Source: an uncultured Oribacterium sp. (lineage in GTDB: Bacteria > Bacillota > Clostridia > Lachnospirales > Lachnospiraceae). From it: DNA of 64,000 bases. Under the pieces are notes generated by a model. It was not told the DNA's origin. It did not search any database and worked only from the letters and a program-made list of their open reading frames with translations. Positions 43,676 through 52,253 of this stretch are shown here, in pieces. The position numbers and the translations under genes are program-made. How positions within the stretch are numbered: position 1 is the first letter of the stretch; each line of letters opens with the position of its first letter. Location: contig CAMKKZ010000004.1 of assembly GCA_946413525.1 (NCBI GenBank), positions 109,668-173,667 of the forward strand, written 5' to 3'.

Positions 43676-45496
43676 ATGGGACAGGAAGAAAAAAATATGA
43701 CAATGGAAGGCAGCGGAAATGCAAGGAACGGGCTGAAAAGGATGGGCTTTGTGGCCATTGCCGTCCTGCTGCAGCTTATTTTGATACTTGTTGTTTTTTT
43801 CCGTTTTAATCAATATGGCTGGTGGATTTCGGCAGTGACCGGAATTCTTGCTTTGATTCTTGTGATGGCGATTTATGGCCAGCATAAGACCGCTTCCATC
43901 AAAATGCCCTGGATCATGCTGATCATGGCCGCGCCGTTTTTGGGGGTGTCCCTTTATCTGATGATTGGTTTGAATGGCTCGACCTGGAGGATGCGGCGGC
44001 GTTATGAGAAGATCGACGACGAGCTGTTCCCTTTGCTCCGAAACAACCCGGAAGCACGGAGAGGGCTTGTGGAAAGCGATCCGACCGGGGCGACCCTTTC
44101 GGCTTATCTTGAAAAATACGCCCAGGCGCCTATCTATGGAGATACGAAAACAGAGTATTATCCGGAGGCGGCGCTGGGGCTGGAGGCGCAGCTCCGCGAT
44201 CTGGCCAGCGCAAAAAAATTCATTTTCATGGAATACCATGCCATAGAAGACGCGGAAAGCTTTCACCGGATCGAGGATGTCCTTGTTGAAAAGGTGAAGG
44301 AAGGAGTAGAGGTTCGTCTTTTCTATGACGACATAGGAAGTATTGGTTTCATTAATACGGATTTTGTAGAGAGGATGGAGAAGAAGGGGATTCGATGCCG
44401 GGTATTTAATCCGCTGTCGCCAATTCTTAATGTGTTTTTTAACAACCGGGATCACAGGAAAATTACCGTTATTGACGGAAGAGTGGGTTTCACGGGCGGG
44501 TATAATATCGCGAATGAATATTTCAACCTTACCCACCCCTTCGGTTATTGGAAGGATACGGGGATAAGGCTGGAGGGTCCCGCAGTAAATAGCCTTACCG
44601 TGGCTTTCCTGGAAATGTGGAATGCCACGGAAAAAGACGGCAAGGCAGGCATGGGCAGAAAAGGCAGGAAAAATGATAATGATGTTGAGCAGTATCTGCG
44701 GCCGTATCAGCCGGATATGCGGGAAGAGGAAGAACTTGCATCCCGGGGGGATGGCGCAGCGAGAAGGAGAACGGATTTACAGGAAGGGGAAGAAGTTGTC
44801 ACGTCCGGCGGTTTCGCTACGGGTGTCAGACCCGAGCTGCGGAGCGTGGAAAAGGTGACGACAAAAATGGAGGCAGAGGGAATCGGATCATCAGACTCGA
44901 TGGCGGATGAAGGGGTAAAGTCATCAGATTCACAGTTGGCAGGTGATATGGGCTTTGTGCAGCCCTATACGGACAACCCCATGGATGGGGAGCATGTCGG
45001 TGAAAATGTTTATATCAGTCTGGCCGAGGGGGCGCGGAATTATGCCTGGTTTGTCACCCCTTACTTGATCATTACGGATGAAATGATACACGCGCTGGGC
45101 CTTGCGGCCAAACGGGGCGTGGATGTCCGGATCATCACGCCGGGGATACCGGACAAAAAAATCATCTATCAGGTGACAAGGTCTTATTACAACAGCCTGG
45201 CCCGGAACGGCGTCCGTATTTTTGAGTATACGCCGGGTTTTTGCCATTGCAAGATGAGCGTTTCCGATGACAGGGTGGCCACCTGCGGCACCATAAATAT
45301 GGATTACCGCAGCCTTTATCATCATTTTGAAAACGGCTGCGTGCTGTATCAAAATGAGGTGGTGAAGGAGATCCGAAAGGATTTTGAGTCGATGATGGCG
45401 GAGAGCCTGGAGGTTACCGGGCAATATCTCAGTGGAAGAAGCAGCATGCTTCGCTTTGGGCAGTTTCTTCTCAGGCTGGCTGCCCCGCTTATGTAA
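43676..45496 (+). CDS. cls: Cardiolipin synthase (phospholipase D family)
   Basis: 606-residue membrane enzyme that joins two phosphatidylglycerols to cardiolipin. Two N-terminal membrane segments (about 25-80) are followed by two HKD motifs: HRKITVIDGRVGFTGGYN near residue 260, and HCKMSVSDDRVATCGTINMD near 524. Family members are usually near 480-510 residues. The extra length is a charged, Gly/Ser-rich insertion of about 100 residues between the two catalytic halves (about 320-425, containing EGEEVVTSGGFATG). The start has GGGAGG nine bases upstream. No partner genes adjoin. Confidence 0.93.
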   Translation: MGQEEKNMTMEGSGNARNGLKRMGFVAIAVLLQLILILVVFFRFNQYGWWISAVTGILALILVMAIYGQHKTASIKMPWIMLIMAAPFLGVSLYLMIGLNGSTWRMRRRYEKIDDELFPLLRNNPEARRGLVESDPTGATLSAYLEKYAQAPIYGDTKTEYYPEAALGLEAQLRDLASAKKFIFMEYHAIEDAESFHRIEDVLVEKVKEGVEVRLFYDDIGSIGFINTDFVERMEKKGIRCRVFNPLSPILNVFFNNRDHRKITVIDGRVGFTGGYNIANEYFNLTHPFGYWKDTGIRLEGPAVNSLTVAFLEMWNATEKDGKAGMGRKGRKNDNDVEQYLRPYQPDMREEEELASRGDGAARRRTDLQEGEEVVTSGGFATGVRPELRSVEKVTTKMEAEGIGSSDSMADEGVKSSDSQLAGDMGFVQPYTDNPMDGEHVGENVYISLAEGARNYAWFVTPYLIITDEMIHALGLAAKRGVDVRIITPGIPDKKIIYQVTRSYYNSLARNGVRIFEYTPGFCHCKMSVSDDRVATCGTINMDYRSLYHHFENGCVLYQNEVVKEIRKDFESMMAESLEVTGQYLSGRSSMLRFGQFLLRLAAPLM

Positions 45497-45645
45497 AGAT
45501 GTAAAGAGGAGGGGGCGCGGAGGTATGTGGCCGGGTTGACGGTAGTGTGTTTTTGGAAAGGCAGCTGTCTATCAGAGATGATGGACAGCCGTTTATTTCA
45601 CAAGTCTGATTTAGGAAACCCACAGAATCCGGGAGCATTAAAAGC

Positions 45646-45812
45646 TTACATGCGGATCTTTGCAAGCAGGGCTTCTTGCAGCGTCTGGGAGAAGTTGATC
45701 TTTTTTCCAAAGCCGCAGCATTCAGCCAGGCTGGAATGGTGAGAGTCTTGCGGACGGATTTCTCGAAATGCTCTCTTGCGTATTTTGCTACATCCTTTTG
45801 AGGTCGTTTTAA
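45646..45812 (-). pseudogene. HicB-like antitoxin, frameshifted C-terminal remnant
   Basis: Minus strand reads DVAKYAREHFEKSVRKTLTI then PAWLN. After a one-base frame change it continues AECCGFGKKINFSQTLQEAL and LAKIRM, stop at 45646. This is the typical C-terminal SVRKTLTIP..WLN..INFSQ.LQEAL signature of HicB antitoxins. The N-terminal part and a HicA toxin gene are absent. The remaining gap (45497-46143) holds only hairpins. Confidence 0.75.
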
Positions 45813-45871
45813 GGCAGAAACAGTAACAATATGGTTTATTTGAATATCTGCTATGAATGAAAAAGGAATCA

Positions 45872-45880
45872 TGTTATAAT
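45872..45880 (+). promoter_or_regulatory. Extended -10 promoter element
   Basis: TGTTATAAT is a perfect extended -10. No strong -35 is present 17 bp upstream. It would transcribe toward the gene at 46144, leaving a long structured leader. Confidence 0.5.
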
Positions 45881-45974
45881 GGTATTGAATTAAATGTTGG
45901 TTTTTTTACGGCACAGGGAATGCGGCAGAAAGATCCGGAAAAATGCCTGAAGGTTTATTTTTCCGGAGAAAGCT

Positions 45975-46031
45975 ATATGGGAGTCGTCCCATATGCGGTA
46001 TCGACTATGCTTGACGCATAGATTTGATACC
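45975..46031 (+). repeat. Two adjacent hairpins in the leader of the gene at 46144
   Basis: ATATGGGA-GTCG-TCCCATAT (45975-45994) and GGTATC.ACTATGC-TTGAC-GCATAG..GATACC (45997-46031). The second shares the ACTATGC/GCATAG core with the terminator at 29183 and the hairpin at 60553. Confidence 0.7.
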
Positions 46032-46143
46032 TGGGTATTAGCCATATTTAGTATCATTGAGGGTAAAACTGAATTTTGCGTAAGTGTTCAAGGCATTCGG
46101 AAAGATGCAAAGACATTGCGCTCTGGGAACAGGAGGGGAGAGG

Positions 46144-46734
46144 ATGGGTTTTTTTGACAAGGTTCCGGAGATTTATGAGAAGGTATTTCTGGATTACGCT
46201 GAGCGGGAGAACATGACGCCGGAAACGGCTTTCGCGAATTTGATGGACTTCGTGCAGCTAAAGGACGAGGTTTTTCTGGATGTCACGGTTGTGGTGGAAA
46301 ACCCGAAGGATTACCTTGTGGAAACGGAGGATATGGATGCGCAGTCCATCCTTCAACTGTATATGGATTTGTTCGGGGAGGATTCCGTAGGCGCCACGGT
46401 GCAGGGGTATTATTGTCCGGAGAGGATGGATGCCATTTTCATGCATATTTTTTATGATGAGGCTGTGCCTGTCTGGACATTGCTGGAAATGTTCCATTAC
46501 AAAGTGCCAGGCATGGACGTGGAAGAGGACGGCGGGCTGATCATGACCTATATCCGTGACAGCTTCCGGGAAATGCCGGAAAAGCTGCGCGAGATGCTGC
46601 GCTGGATTCGGGATCCGGAACAGACGGACGACGGTTATTTCAGAACGGGGTATTACGAACCTCTTTATGAAGACGAGGAAGAGTGGGACGATGAGGACGG
46701 CAGCACAGGGGATGACGATGGCGAAAATCAGTAA
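46144..46734 (+). CDS. Acidic hypothetical protein
   Basis: 196 residues, family not recognised. The start at 46144 (MGFFDKVPEIYEKVFLDYAE) has GGAGGGGAGAGG directly upstream. An in-frame ATG at 46084 would add twenty residues not resembling the rest. No signal peptide or membrane segment. The protein is rich in Asp, Glu and aromatic residues, mostly helical to about residue 170, and ends in a strongly acidic tail (DEEEWDDEDGSTGDDDGE). Likely cytosolic. It stands alone between cls and the minus-strand folate cluster, with an extended -10 promoter far upstream. Confidence 0.7.
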   Translation: MGFFDKVPEIYEKVFLDYAERENMTPETAFANLMDFVQLKDEVFLDVTVVVENPKDYLVETEDMDAQSILQLYMDLFGEDSVGATVQGYYCPERMDAIFMHIFYDEAVPVWTLLEMFHYKVPGMDVEEDGGLIMTYIRDSFREMPEKLREMLRWIRDPEQTDDGYFRTGYYEPLYEDEEEWDDEDGSTGDDDGENQ

Positions 46735-46791
46735 GACAGGGTTTTGATTGAATCCTGACCGGAGGGGCTATAGATAGCTGCTGTATTTTAT

Positions 46792-46889
46792 GCTTACAAA
46801 CGATAAGATTTGTCAGTGAACGGGGATGGCTTCTCGACTCAGACAATGAATTGCCCGTCCTAATCTGGCAAATCATATTGTTTGTGAGC
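46792..46889. repeat. MITE-like inverted-repeat element
   Basis: GCTTACAAACGATAAGATTT at the left end is repeated inverted at the right (AAATCATATTGTTTGTGAGC) with about three mismatches. 98 bp, no ORF. Confidence 0.7.
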
Positions 46890-46959
46890 GTATCTGGAAA
46901 GCTTTTTGCCGGTTTTCCGCATGAAAAAAAGGTAGTCATGGTCAGGCAGTGGGAGTGTC

Positions 46960-47169
46960 CATCTATCAGAGCGGGTTTTGGCCGCTCTGAGTTCCGGCAT
47001 GGCGAACTGCCTGCGGGGCAAGTCGGTTCATCTACCGGAGTGTTTTTGCCTACTTTGAGTACTAACATAGCGAACCGCCTGCGGGGCAAGTTGGCTCATC
47101 TGCCGGAGTGTTTTTTGTCCACTCTGGGTACTGACATAGAGAACCGCCTATGGGGCAAGTCGGCTCGTA
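46960..47169 (-). repeat. Three tandem family B units, minus orientation
   Basis: Three units of about 70 bp, each with a GCCTGCGGGGCAAGTCGGCTC-type block (in parts GCCTGCGGGGCAAG, TCGGCTC) and a CTATCAGAGCGGG/CCGCTCTGAG or degenerate hairpin. They lie between the convergent ends of the genes at 46144 and 47148 and overlap the last codons of folC slightly. Confidence 0.82.
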
Positions 47170-48674
47170 AAGAATCGTCGGATTTCAGCCACCTGGTAAA
47201 GGCTTCCGAAGCAGAGGACGCTTTCCTTTCCTCCTGTCTCTCGGCTTCTCTTAAGCGCCAGTGAAAGACCGTCCGGAATCGTTTCCGGGCTTTCAACCGG
47301 GCCGGAGAACAGGGAACGCAGTTCTTCCGCAAGTTTTTCCTTTGAAAGGGCACGGCTGGAGGGAGGAGTGACGAGGATGAAGCGTTCCGCCAGGGGGGAC
47401 AGGACGCGAAGCATTTCCGGATAATCTTTATCGGCTAGCACGCCGCAGAGGAAAATCAGTTTCTGCCCGGGGAGGCATTGGCGAATGGCTTCGGCAAGGG
47501 CCTCCGCGCCGTCTGGATTGTGTGCGCCATCCAGAATGACCAGGGGCTTGAAACAAAGCACTTCAAAACGTCCCGGCCAGCGCGTGTCCAGGAGACCATT
47601 CCGGATGGCCTCCTCGGGTATAGTGTATCCCTTTGAGATCAGGATGTCGATGGTATCAAGTACTGCCATGGCATTTGAAATCTGATGGGGCCCCAGGAGG
47701 GGGAGGGCAAGAGCTTTTCTTTCGCGATAAGAAAAGAACTGGCAGACAGGCATCGGAAAACCAGAGTCATGCACGGCAAGAATTGAAAAATCCGGGTCAT
47801 GCATGTCAGGAATTGGGAAACTTTGATTATGCATGGCGGGAATTGAGAAATCTGAGTCATGCATGTCAGGGATTGAGAAATCCGTGTCACGCATGTCAGG
47901 AATTGAGAAACTTTGATCATGTATGGCTGACGCTGGGAGGTCATAGTTAAGATTGTCGTGTGCCGGGGAGTCTGGATTCGGAAAGCCGGAAAAAACGCAA
48001 TCAGAAAGAAGGGCAGGGTCTGTGATATGCAGCACTGCTCTTTTTTCATTACATATATTCCGGATGACTTCTTCCGCCTTTAGCGTCTGGTGGCAGAAAA
48101 CCACATTTCCGCCCTCTTTGATAATCCCGCCCTTTTCAAAGGCGATTTTCTCTATGCTGTCACCCAGAATCTCCGTGTGCTCCAGACCGATTTTCATAAT
48201 GACGGCCGCCTCGGGGACGGGGATAATGTTCGTGGCATCAAAACGGCCGCCCATCCCGACCTCCAGAACGACCAGATCGCAGTCCATTTCCGCGAAATAG
48301 ACGAAGGCCATGGCTGTCAGGATTTCAAATTCCGTAGGCTGCTGCTCAAGACTGGACAGGATAGGGTTCATGCGTGCGGCGAGTTCGCGGAGCTCTTCAT
48401 CGGATATTTCCGTACCATTCACGGACCAGCGTTCATTCATCCTTTCAATATGGGGGGAAATATAGAGTCCGGTCCGTAGTCCGGCCTTTGTCAGGATGGA
48501 GGAAAGCATGGCGCAGGCGGAACCCTTTCCATTGCTGCCTGCCACATGGATATAGCGGAGCTTTCTGTGAGGGTTTCCAAGCCTGGACAGGAAGGCCTCC
48601 ATTCTTTCAAAGCCCAGCTTCATGCCATGCCAGTCAGCTCCGTGCAAAATCGCGATTGTTTCGTCCCATTTCAT
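47148..48674 (-). CDS. folC: Folylpolyglutamate synthase / dihydrofolate synthase
   Basis: 508-residue Mur-ligase-like enzyme that adds glutamate to folates (or dihydropteroate) with ATP, trapping them in the cell. Motifs are the P-loop HVAGSNGKGSACAM (near 43-56), LEVGMGGRFDATN, EHTEILGDS, KGGIIKEG, and the C-terminal domain start LDGAHNPDGAEALAEA. The start at 48674 (MKWDETIAILHG) has AAAGGCGG upstream. The longer frame to 48785 would begin at TTG without support. Oddity: residues about 252-311 are six tandem 10-residue units (HDSDFSIPAM-like), inserted in a region that is a short loop in other FolC proteins. The gene follows folT on the same strand, which fits a folate-uptake and retention unit. 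Confidence 0.93.
   Translation of the reverse strand: MKWDETIAILHGADWHGMKLGFERMEAFLSRLGNPHRKLRYIHVAGSNGKGSACAMLSSILTKAGLRTGLYISPHIERMNERWSVNGTEISDEELRELAARMNPILSSLEQQPTEFEILTAMAFVYFAEMDCDLVVLEVGMGGRFDATNIIPVPEAAVIMKIGLEHTEILGDSIEKIAFEKGGIIKEGGNVVFCHQTLKAEEVIRNICNEKRAVLHITDPALLSDCVFSGFPNPDSPAHDNLNYDLPASAIHDQSFSIPDMRDTDFSIPDMHDSDFSIPAMHNQSFPIPDMHDPDFSILAVHDSGFPMPVCQFFSYRERKALALPLLGPHQISNAMAVLDTIDILISKGYTIPEEAIRNGLLDTRWPGRFEVLCFKPLVILDGAHNPDGAEALAEAIRQCLPGQKLIFLCGVLADKDYPEMLRVLSPLAERFILVTPPSSRALSKEKLAEELRSLFSGPVESPETIPDGLSLALKRSRETGGKESVLCFGSLYQVAEIRRFFTSRLAP
47742..47921 (-). repeat. Six tandem 30-bp units inside folC
   Basis: Six exact-length 30-bp units (47921 down to 47742) encode HDQSFSIPDM, RDTDFSIPDM, HDSDFSIPAM, HNQSFPIPDM, HDPDFSILAV and HDSGFPMPVC, read separately. 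Frame is maintained. Confidence 0.92.
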
Positions 48675-48889
48675 GTATCTGTTCCGCCTTTCTGCCTGTG
48701 GCATGGATGGTTTTTTTCGCTCTGACATAATCCGCCTGCGGCAAGCGCAAGTAGGCTGGATAGATATTAAAATATTATAAGGCAAGGTTGACTATAGAGT
48801 TTCTCATTCCGAAAATGTGCCGCTGAGCAGTAGCTTTAACCGCCGCACAACGTAGGTTTATTTTGGTGAAAAGATATGGTGGATGTAAA

Positions 48890-49465
48890 TCAGGCGGGAT
48901 TTAGCCGACCTTTTGCCCGTTCCATTACGCTTCCCATGGCGATGAGAGTAACAATCTGCACGGGGGCGCTTAGCAGGACCTGGAATATCCGGGTGGCCAG
49001 AAGGGCGCGGAAAGGTGAGCCATAAAGGATGGAAATCCAGAATGTGTTCAGGAGCAGGCTGAAAAAAAGCTGGTTCACAAGTACCGGCAGGATATACCGG
49101 AGCTTGTCAGGAAGGTTCCTGTCAGATCCCGGCCTGTCAGCCTTCGGGAAGCCTTTTCCGCTTGAGAGAAAAAGGCCGAAAACCGCGCCGGTCAGGGCGG
49201 CAGTTAGCGTAAAGCCGGGAAAGAAGGTGCCCGTAGGAAAGAGCAGGGCTCCCAGCAAATCCCCGAGACCGGCTGTCAATGCCGCCGCAAGAGGCCCGTA
49301 AAGCATGGCTGCCGCCGCAATGGGGACGAAGCCAAAGCCAATCCGGGTGTTCCAGGCATTAAAGGAACAAAAGCGGGCAAGGACAATATTCAGAGCTGTC
49401 AGCATGGCCAGAATGGAAAGCGTGCGAATGGAAAAGCGGCTGTCCGGATTATGAGTGTGCTGCAT
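48890..49465 (-). CDS. folT: Folate-type ECF transporter S component
   Basis: 191-residue integral membrane protein with about six hydrophobic segments. It resembles S components of energy-coupling-factor vitamin transporters: TLSILAMLTALNIVLARF, IGFGFVPIAAAAMLYGPLAA, the Ala/Gly-rich GLGDLLGALLFPTGTFFPGFT (quoted only up to here) and a late QLFFSLLLNTFWI segment. The resemblance is to the folate-specific FolT group, and the neighbouring folC supports folate. The shared EcfA/EcfT energising genes are not in the window. The start at 49465 is preferred since AAAGGAG abuts the ATG at 49471 with no spacer but is 6 bases from 49465. Confidence 0.85.
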   Translation of the reverse strand: MQHTHNPDSRFSIRTLSILAMLTALNIVLARFCSFNAWNTRIGFGFVPIAAAAMLYGPLAAALTAGLGDLLGALLFPTGTFFPGFTLTAALTGAVFGLFLSSGKGFPKADRPGSDRNLPDKLRYILPVLVNQLFFSLLLNTFWISILYGSPFRALLATRIFQVLLSAPVQIVTLIAMGSVMERAKGRLNPA

Positions 49466-49530
49466 GGGCATCTCCTTTCATCAACATTTCGGTATTCATT
49501 CATCTTCGTTGCGTTTTTCTCTTTATGCTT

Positions 49531-50775
49531 TCAGAACATCCCCGCAAGATAATACTCCAGAATCAGGTCTGTTACCATCCCATAACTGCGGACGCCTTGC
49601 TCCTGCCCGTTAGCCTTTAAGTAGGCATCGTTTACCTGGTCGGTGGTTTCCGCAAGCTTCCCATCGTACTTCTTCCAGAATTCCCGATTGAAATCCAGAT
49701 CCTGCATGGATCTACGGTTCAGTGTTGTGTAAATCGATGCAAAGGCATCGTAATCCTGCGCGGCCAAGGCATTGCCACAGTAGACCCAGGCGCTCAGATA
49801 GCCGGAATAATTGAAATAGGGTTCACTTGAGCCTATGCAGGCCAGAAAAGCGATGAAGTTCGCTTCTTCCTCTTGCATATATCCACGAAGGTGGGAGAGC
49901 TCGTGGCAAATCGTGAAGGGAATATTATAATATGGAATCTCGCTGTTGTAATTGGCTTCCAGAGTGAAAGGCGAATAAACTCCGGTAAGCTTCTGAACCG
50001 TCAGGAGGCGGGGGTTGAGAAGCGGCTTTGGATAAGGATAGCTGCCGGAAAGCCCCGGGTATTCCTCCCCTAGTCGGCGCATGGAGGCCTGCCCTTCCTT
50101 GCCGGCCAGCCGCAGGAAGCGAAAGACCGGCGGAGGCGTGCTTTCTGTCTGTCCTTTCCGCCCTGTCAGTTGTTCCGTTTCATTGACCCTCTCGGCAAGA
50201 TATCTGCAAAGCGACTCCAGATCCTCAATGGAATGGCGTTGTATCTGGATGCCGGATTCCTCCGCAAAGCTGCTGCGGCGGTAATTTATGCCGCACTGGA
50301 ACATATACAGGAACAGCAGAAGGCAGACAAGAAAAAAGAGGATCGGCAGGAAGTCGGGAAAGCCGGGGCAGATCTGAAGGACGGTGCGGAGGCCTTTTGA
50401 ATACCTATATCTATCTTCATGTCCATGTTCGACCTTGTCGTTTTCGTCCGCGTCATCAGACGTGTCTTTTTCGTTCGCGTCATCCATTTTTTCGAGATAC
50501 CGCAACAAGAGGCTCAGGAATGGCTTGATTACGCAGAGCAGGAGAGAGCTGGAGAGATACAGTATGAGGATATAAAGCAGGCATTCCGAGAGGGAAAAAG
50601 GCAGCAGGCCGATGAGCCTGCCGAAGGTCCCTGTGAGGAAGGCATAGATTGTATGGGAATAAAGATCTGAAAAGCCAGGGATAAACCCCGCTGCCAGGCT
50701 TCCTGACAAGGTAAATAGCAGCAGGATGATTCCGGTGATGATCAAATATAGCCTATAGAGCGTTTTGTTGTCCAT
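49531..50775 (-). CDS. DUF3810 membrane protein with HELSH metallopeptidase motif
   Basis: 414 residues. The start at 50775 (MDNKTLYRLYLIITG) has GGAAGGGG upstream; the frame extends to 50820 without a better site. Three hydrophobic segments occupy about 5-30, 50-90 and 140-160, with an acidic loop (DDANEKDTSDDADENDK) between the second and third. The large C-terminal part contains ICHELSHLRGYMQEEEANF (near 285-303), which supplies HExxH and a downstream Glu as in zinc metallopeptidases. This is the layout of DUF3810 proteins, whose substrate is unknown. It ends just upstream of folT on the same strand, spaced 65 bp. Confidence 0.82.
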   Translation of the reverse strand: MDNKTLYRLYLIITGIILLLFTLSGSLAAGFIPGFSDLYSHTIYAFLTGTFGRLIGLLPFSLSECLLYILILYLSSSLLLCVIKPFLSLLLRYLEKMDDANEKDTSDDADENDKVEHGHEDRYRYSKGLRTVLQICPGFPDFLPILFFLVCLLLFLYMFQCGINYRRSSFAEESGIQIQRHSIEDLESLCRYLAERVNETEQLTGRKGQTESTPPPVFRFLRLAGKEGQASMRRLGEEYPGLSGSYPYPKPLLNPRLLTVQKLTGVYSPFTLEANYNSEIPYYNIPFTICHELSHLRGYMQEEEANFIAFLACIGSSEPYFNYSGYLSAWVYCGNALAAQDYDAFASIYTTLNRRSMQDLDFNREFWKKYDGKLAETTDQVNDAYLKANGQEQGVRSYGMVTDLILEYYLAGMF

Positions 50776-50820
50776 GATTCCCCTTCCTGGCAAAGCTGTT
50801 AGGCCGCAGGCGAAAAGCAT

Positions 50821-51231
50821 TCACCCAAGAGCATTCCTCTTCTCTATTTCTTCTATGACCAAAATGTCTGCCGGGAGCCACTTCACCTGCCGTAGATTGC
50901 AAAGGGGCAGCCATCTGGCCGCTTCATGTTCCAAAAGGGCGGGATGTCCTTTTTTTAAGCTGCACCAGAAGCAATCCATGGAAAGGTGAAAGGCTGGGTA
51001 GTCATATTCCACCGTGATGAGATGCTTCTCCACGGCAATGTCCGCAGCCAGCTCCTCATGTATTTCACGGATCAATGCTTCCTCAGCGGTTTCACCGTCT
51101 TCAATCTTGCCACCCGGAAATTCCCACCAATCCTTGTATTCTCCATAACCACGCTGAGCTGCTAAAACCAAAGGATCTCCCTCTTTGCTGATTGATCTTA
51201 TAATGGCCGCGGCAACCTTGATTGATTTCAT
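50821..51231 (-). CDS. Nudix (deoxy)nucleoside triphosphate pyrophosphohydrolase
   Basis: 136 residues. A complete Nudix box GGKIEDGETAEEALIREIHE followed by EL (about 41-62) places it in the MutT/CTP-pyrophosphohydrolase group, which clears oxidised or non-canonical nucleotides. WWEFPGGK precedes the box, as in NudG/MutT-type enzymes, and EHEAARWLPL follows. Length is normal. Ribosome-binding site AAAAGGAGCC upstream on the minus strand. Its stop lies 46 bp before the DUF3810 start. Confidence 0.9.
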   Translation of the reverse strand: MKSIKVAAAIIRSISKEGDPLVLAAQRGYGEYKDWWEFPGGKIEDGETAEEALIREIHEELAADIAVEKHLITVEYDYPAFHLSMDCFWCSLKKGHPALLEHEAARWLPLCNLRQVKWLPADILVIEEIEKRNALG

Positions 51232-51245
51232 CCTGGCTCCTTTTT

Positions 51246-51347
51246 TATAGTAAACGAATTTAATTTCTGCACAATAATCACTAAAAGCAACACCACATAA
51301 AGCCTACTGAACATATCAAAGTGCAGTTTCTAAATTCGTTTACTATA
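51246..51347. repeat. MITE-like element with 26-bp inverted ends
   Basis: TATAGTAAACGAATTTA at the left and TAAATTCGTTTACTATA at the right are perfect inverted copies (17 bp); TCTGCAC/GTGCAG extends the pairing inward. 102 bp, AT-rich, no ORF. It separates the Nudix and metallophosphoesterase genes. Confidence 0.88.
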
Positions 51348-51487
51348 TAATAATAGACTTTGTAAAAACGAGTCTTTTTCTGATTTCTGACATTGCAGAC
51401 CGCTTTCCGATGCGAGCTTCAGATATGCCGGTTCGTTATGCCACACAAGCTGCTGACATGCCGGGAAGCTTTTCCGCGTGACTCATT

Positions 51488-52234
51488 TCAATCCAGAACC
51501 TTCATGGGTTTCCACCTCAGATAATCGCCGGAAACCAGATGATAGCTCCTCCCCCGGTATTCCCCATGAATGCTGTCATTAAATCTGCTTTCGCCATGAC
51601 AATGCGCATAGATTACCTGTTCCGCTCCGTATTCCTCCGCCATATCGGTAAAGCCGCTTCGCTCCTCAAGAATGTTTGTTGGTGGATAATGCAGGAACAT
51701 AATGTATTTGCGGAAGCCGTCGGCCTTTGCCAGTTCAAAGGATTTACGGAGACGCTGCAGCTCTCGTTCGACAAGCTTCCTCGCATGAATTTCCGCCTCA
51801 TCATCCCAACCCGTGATACGCCCTCGCCGGTCAAGATAAAACGGCCCCTCGAAGGTGAAGCCCTTTGTGCCGACAAGGGCGTAGTCCTGATAAGCTTCAT
51901 AAGCATCCTGCAGGAAGGTCAGCTCCGGTTTATACAGATCATTTAATTGTTTTGTCTTCTTCGCGTCCCAGAACATATCATGGTTTCCTCTGGTCAGAAT
52001 CTTTCGTCCCGGAAGCTCCCTGATGTACTGCAGATCTTTTTCACATTCCGAAAGATTCCGTCCCCAACTGTGATCACCGACCAGGACGAGCATATCCTCT
52101 TCCGTCATCAGCTTTTTGCAATAATTTCGAAACTTCTCTTCATGATTTTTCCATACGCGACCGCTCAACTGCCCTGGTGCCCTCAGCACCGATTGAAAAT
52201 GAAGATGCAGGTCGCCGATTGCATACAGGCTCAT
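51488..52234 (-). CDS. Metallophosphoesterase
   Basis: 248-residue calcineurin-like phosphoesterase. The metal-binding motifs are all present: AIGDLHLHF (residues 6-14), LVGDHSWG, TRGNHDMFW, FLHYPPTN and YAHCHGESRF. Cytosolic, no signal peptide. The ribosome-binding site AAAGGATG precedes the start, 20 bp after the vsr stop, so the two genes may be co-transcribed. Substrate unknown. Confidence 0.9.
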   Translation of the reverse strand: MSLYAIGDLHLHFQSVLRAPGQLSGRVWKNHEEKFRNYCKKLMTEEDMLVLVGDHSWGRNLSECEKDLQYIRELPGRKILTRGNHDMFWDAKKTKQLNDLYKPELTFLQDAYEAYQDYALVGTKGFTFEGPFYLDRRGRITGWDDEAEIHARKLVERELQRLRKSFELAKADGFRKYIMFLHYPPTNILEERSGFTDMAEEYGAEQVIYAHCHGESRFNDSIHGEYRGRSYHLVSGDYLRWKPMKVLD

Positions 52235-52253
52235 GGGCTTTACATCCTTTGTC

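Noticed and set aside
48675..48785. N-terminal extension of folC
   Set aside because: It would need a TTG start and adds Cys/Arg-rich residues unlike FolC; the ATG at 48674 has a ribosome-binding site and gives the normal N-terminus.
49466..49530. Possible THF (folate) riboswitch before folT
   Set aside because: The folate context suggested it, but I could not match the conserved THF-riboswitch core in the short upstream region.
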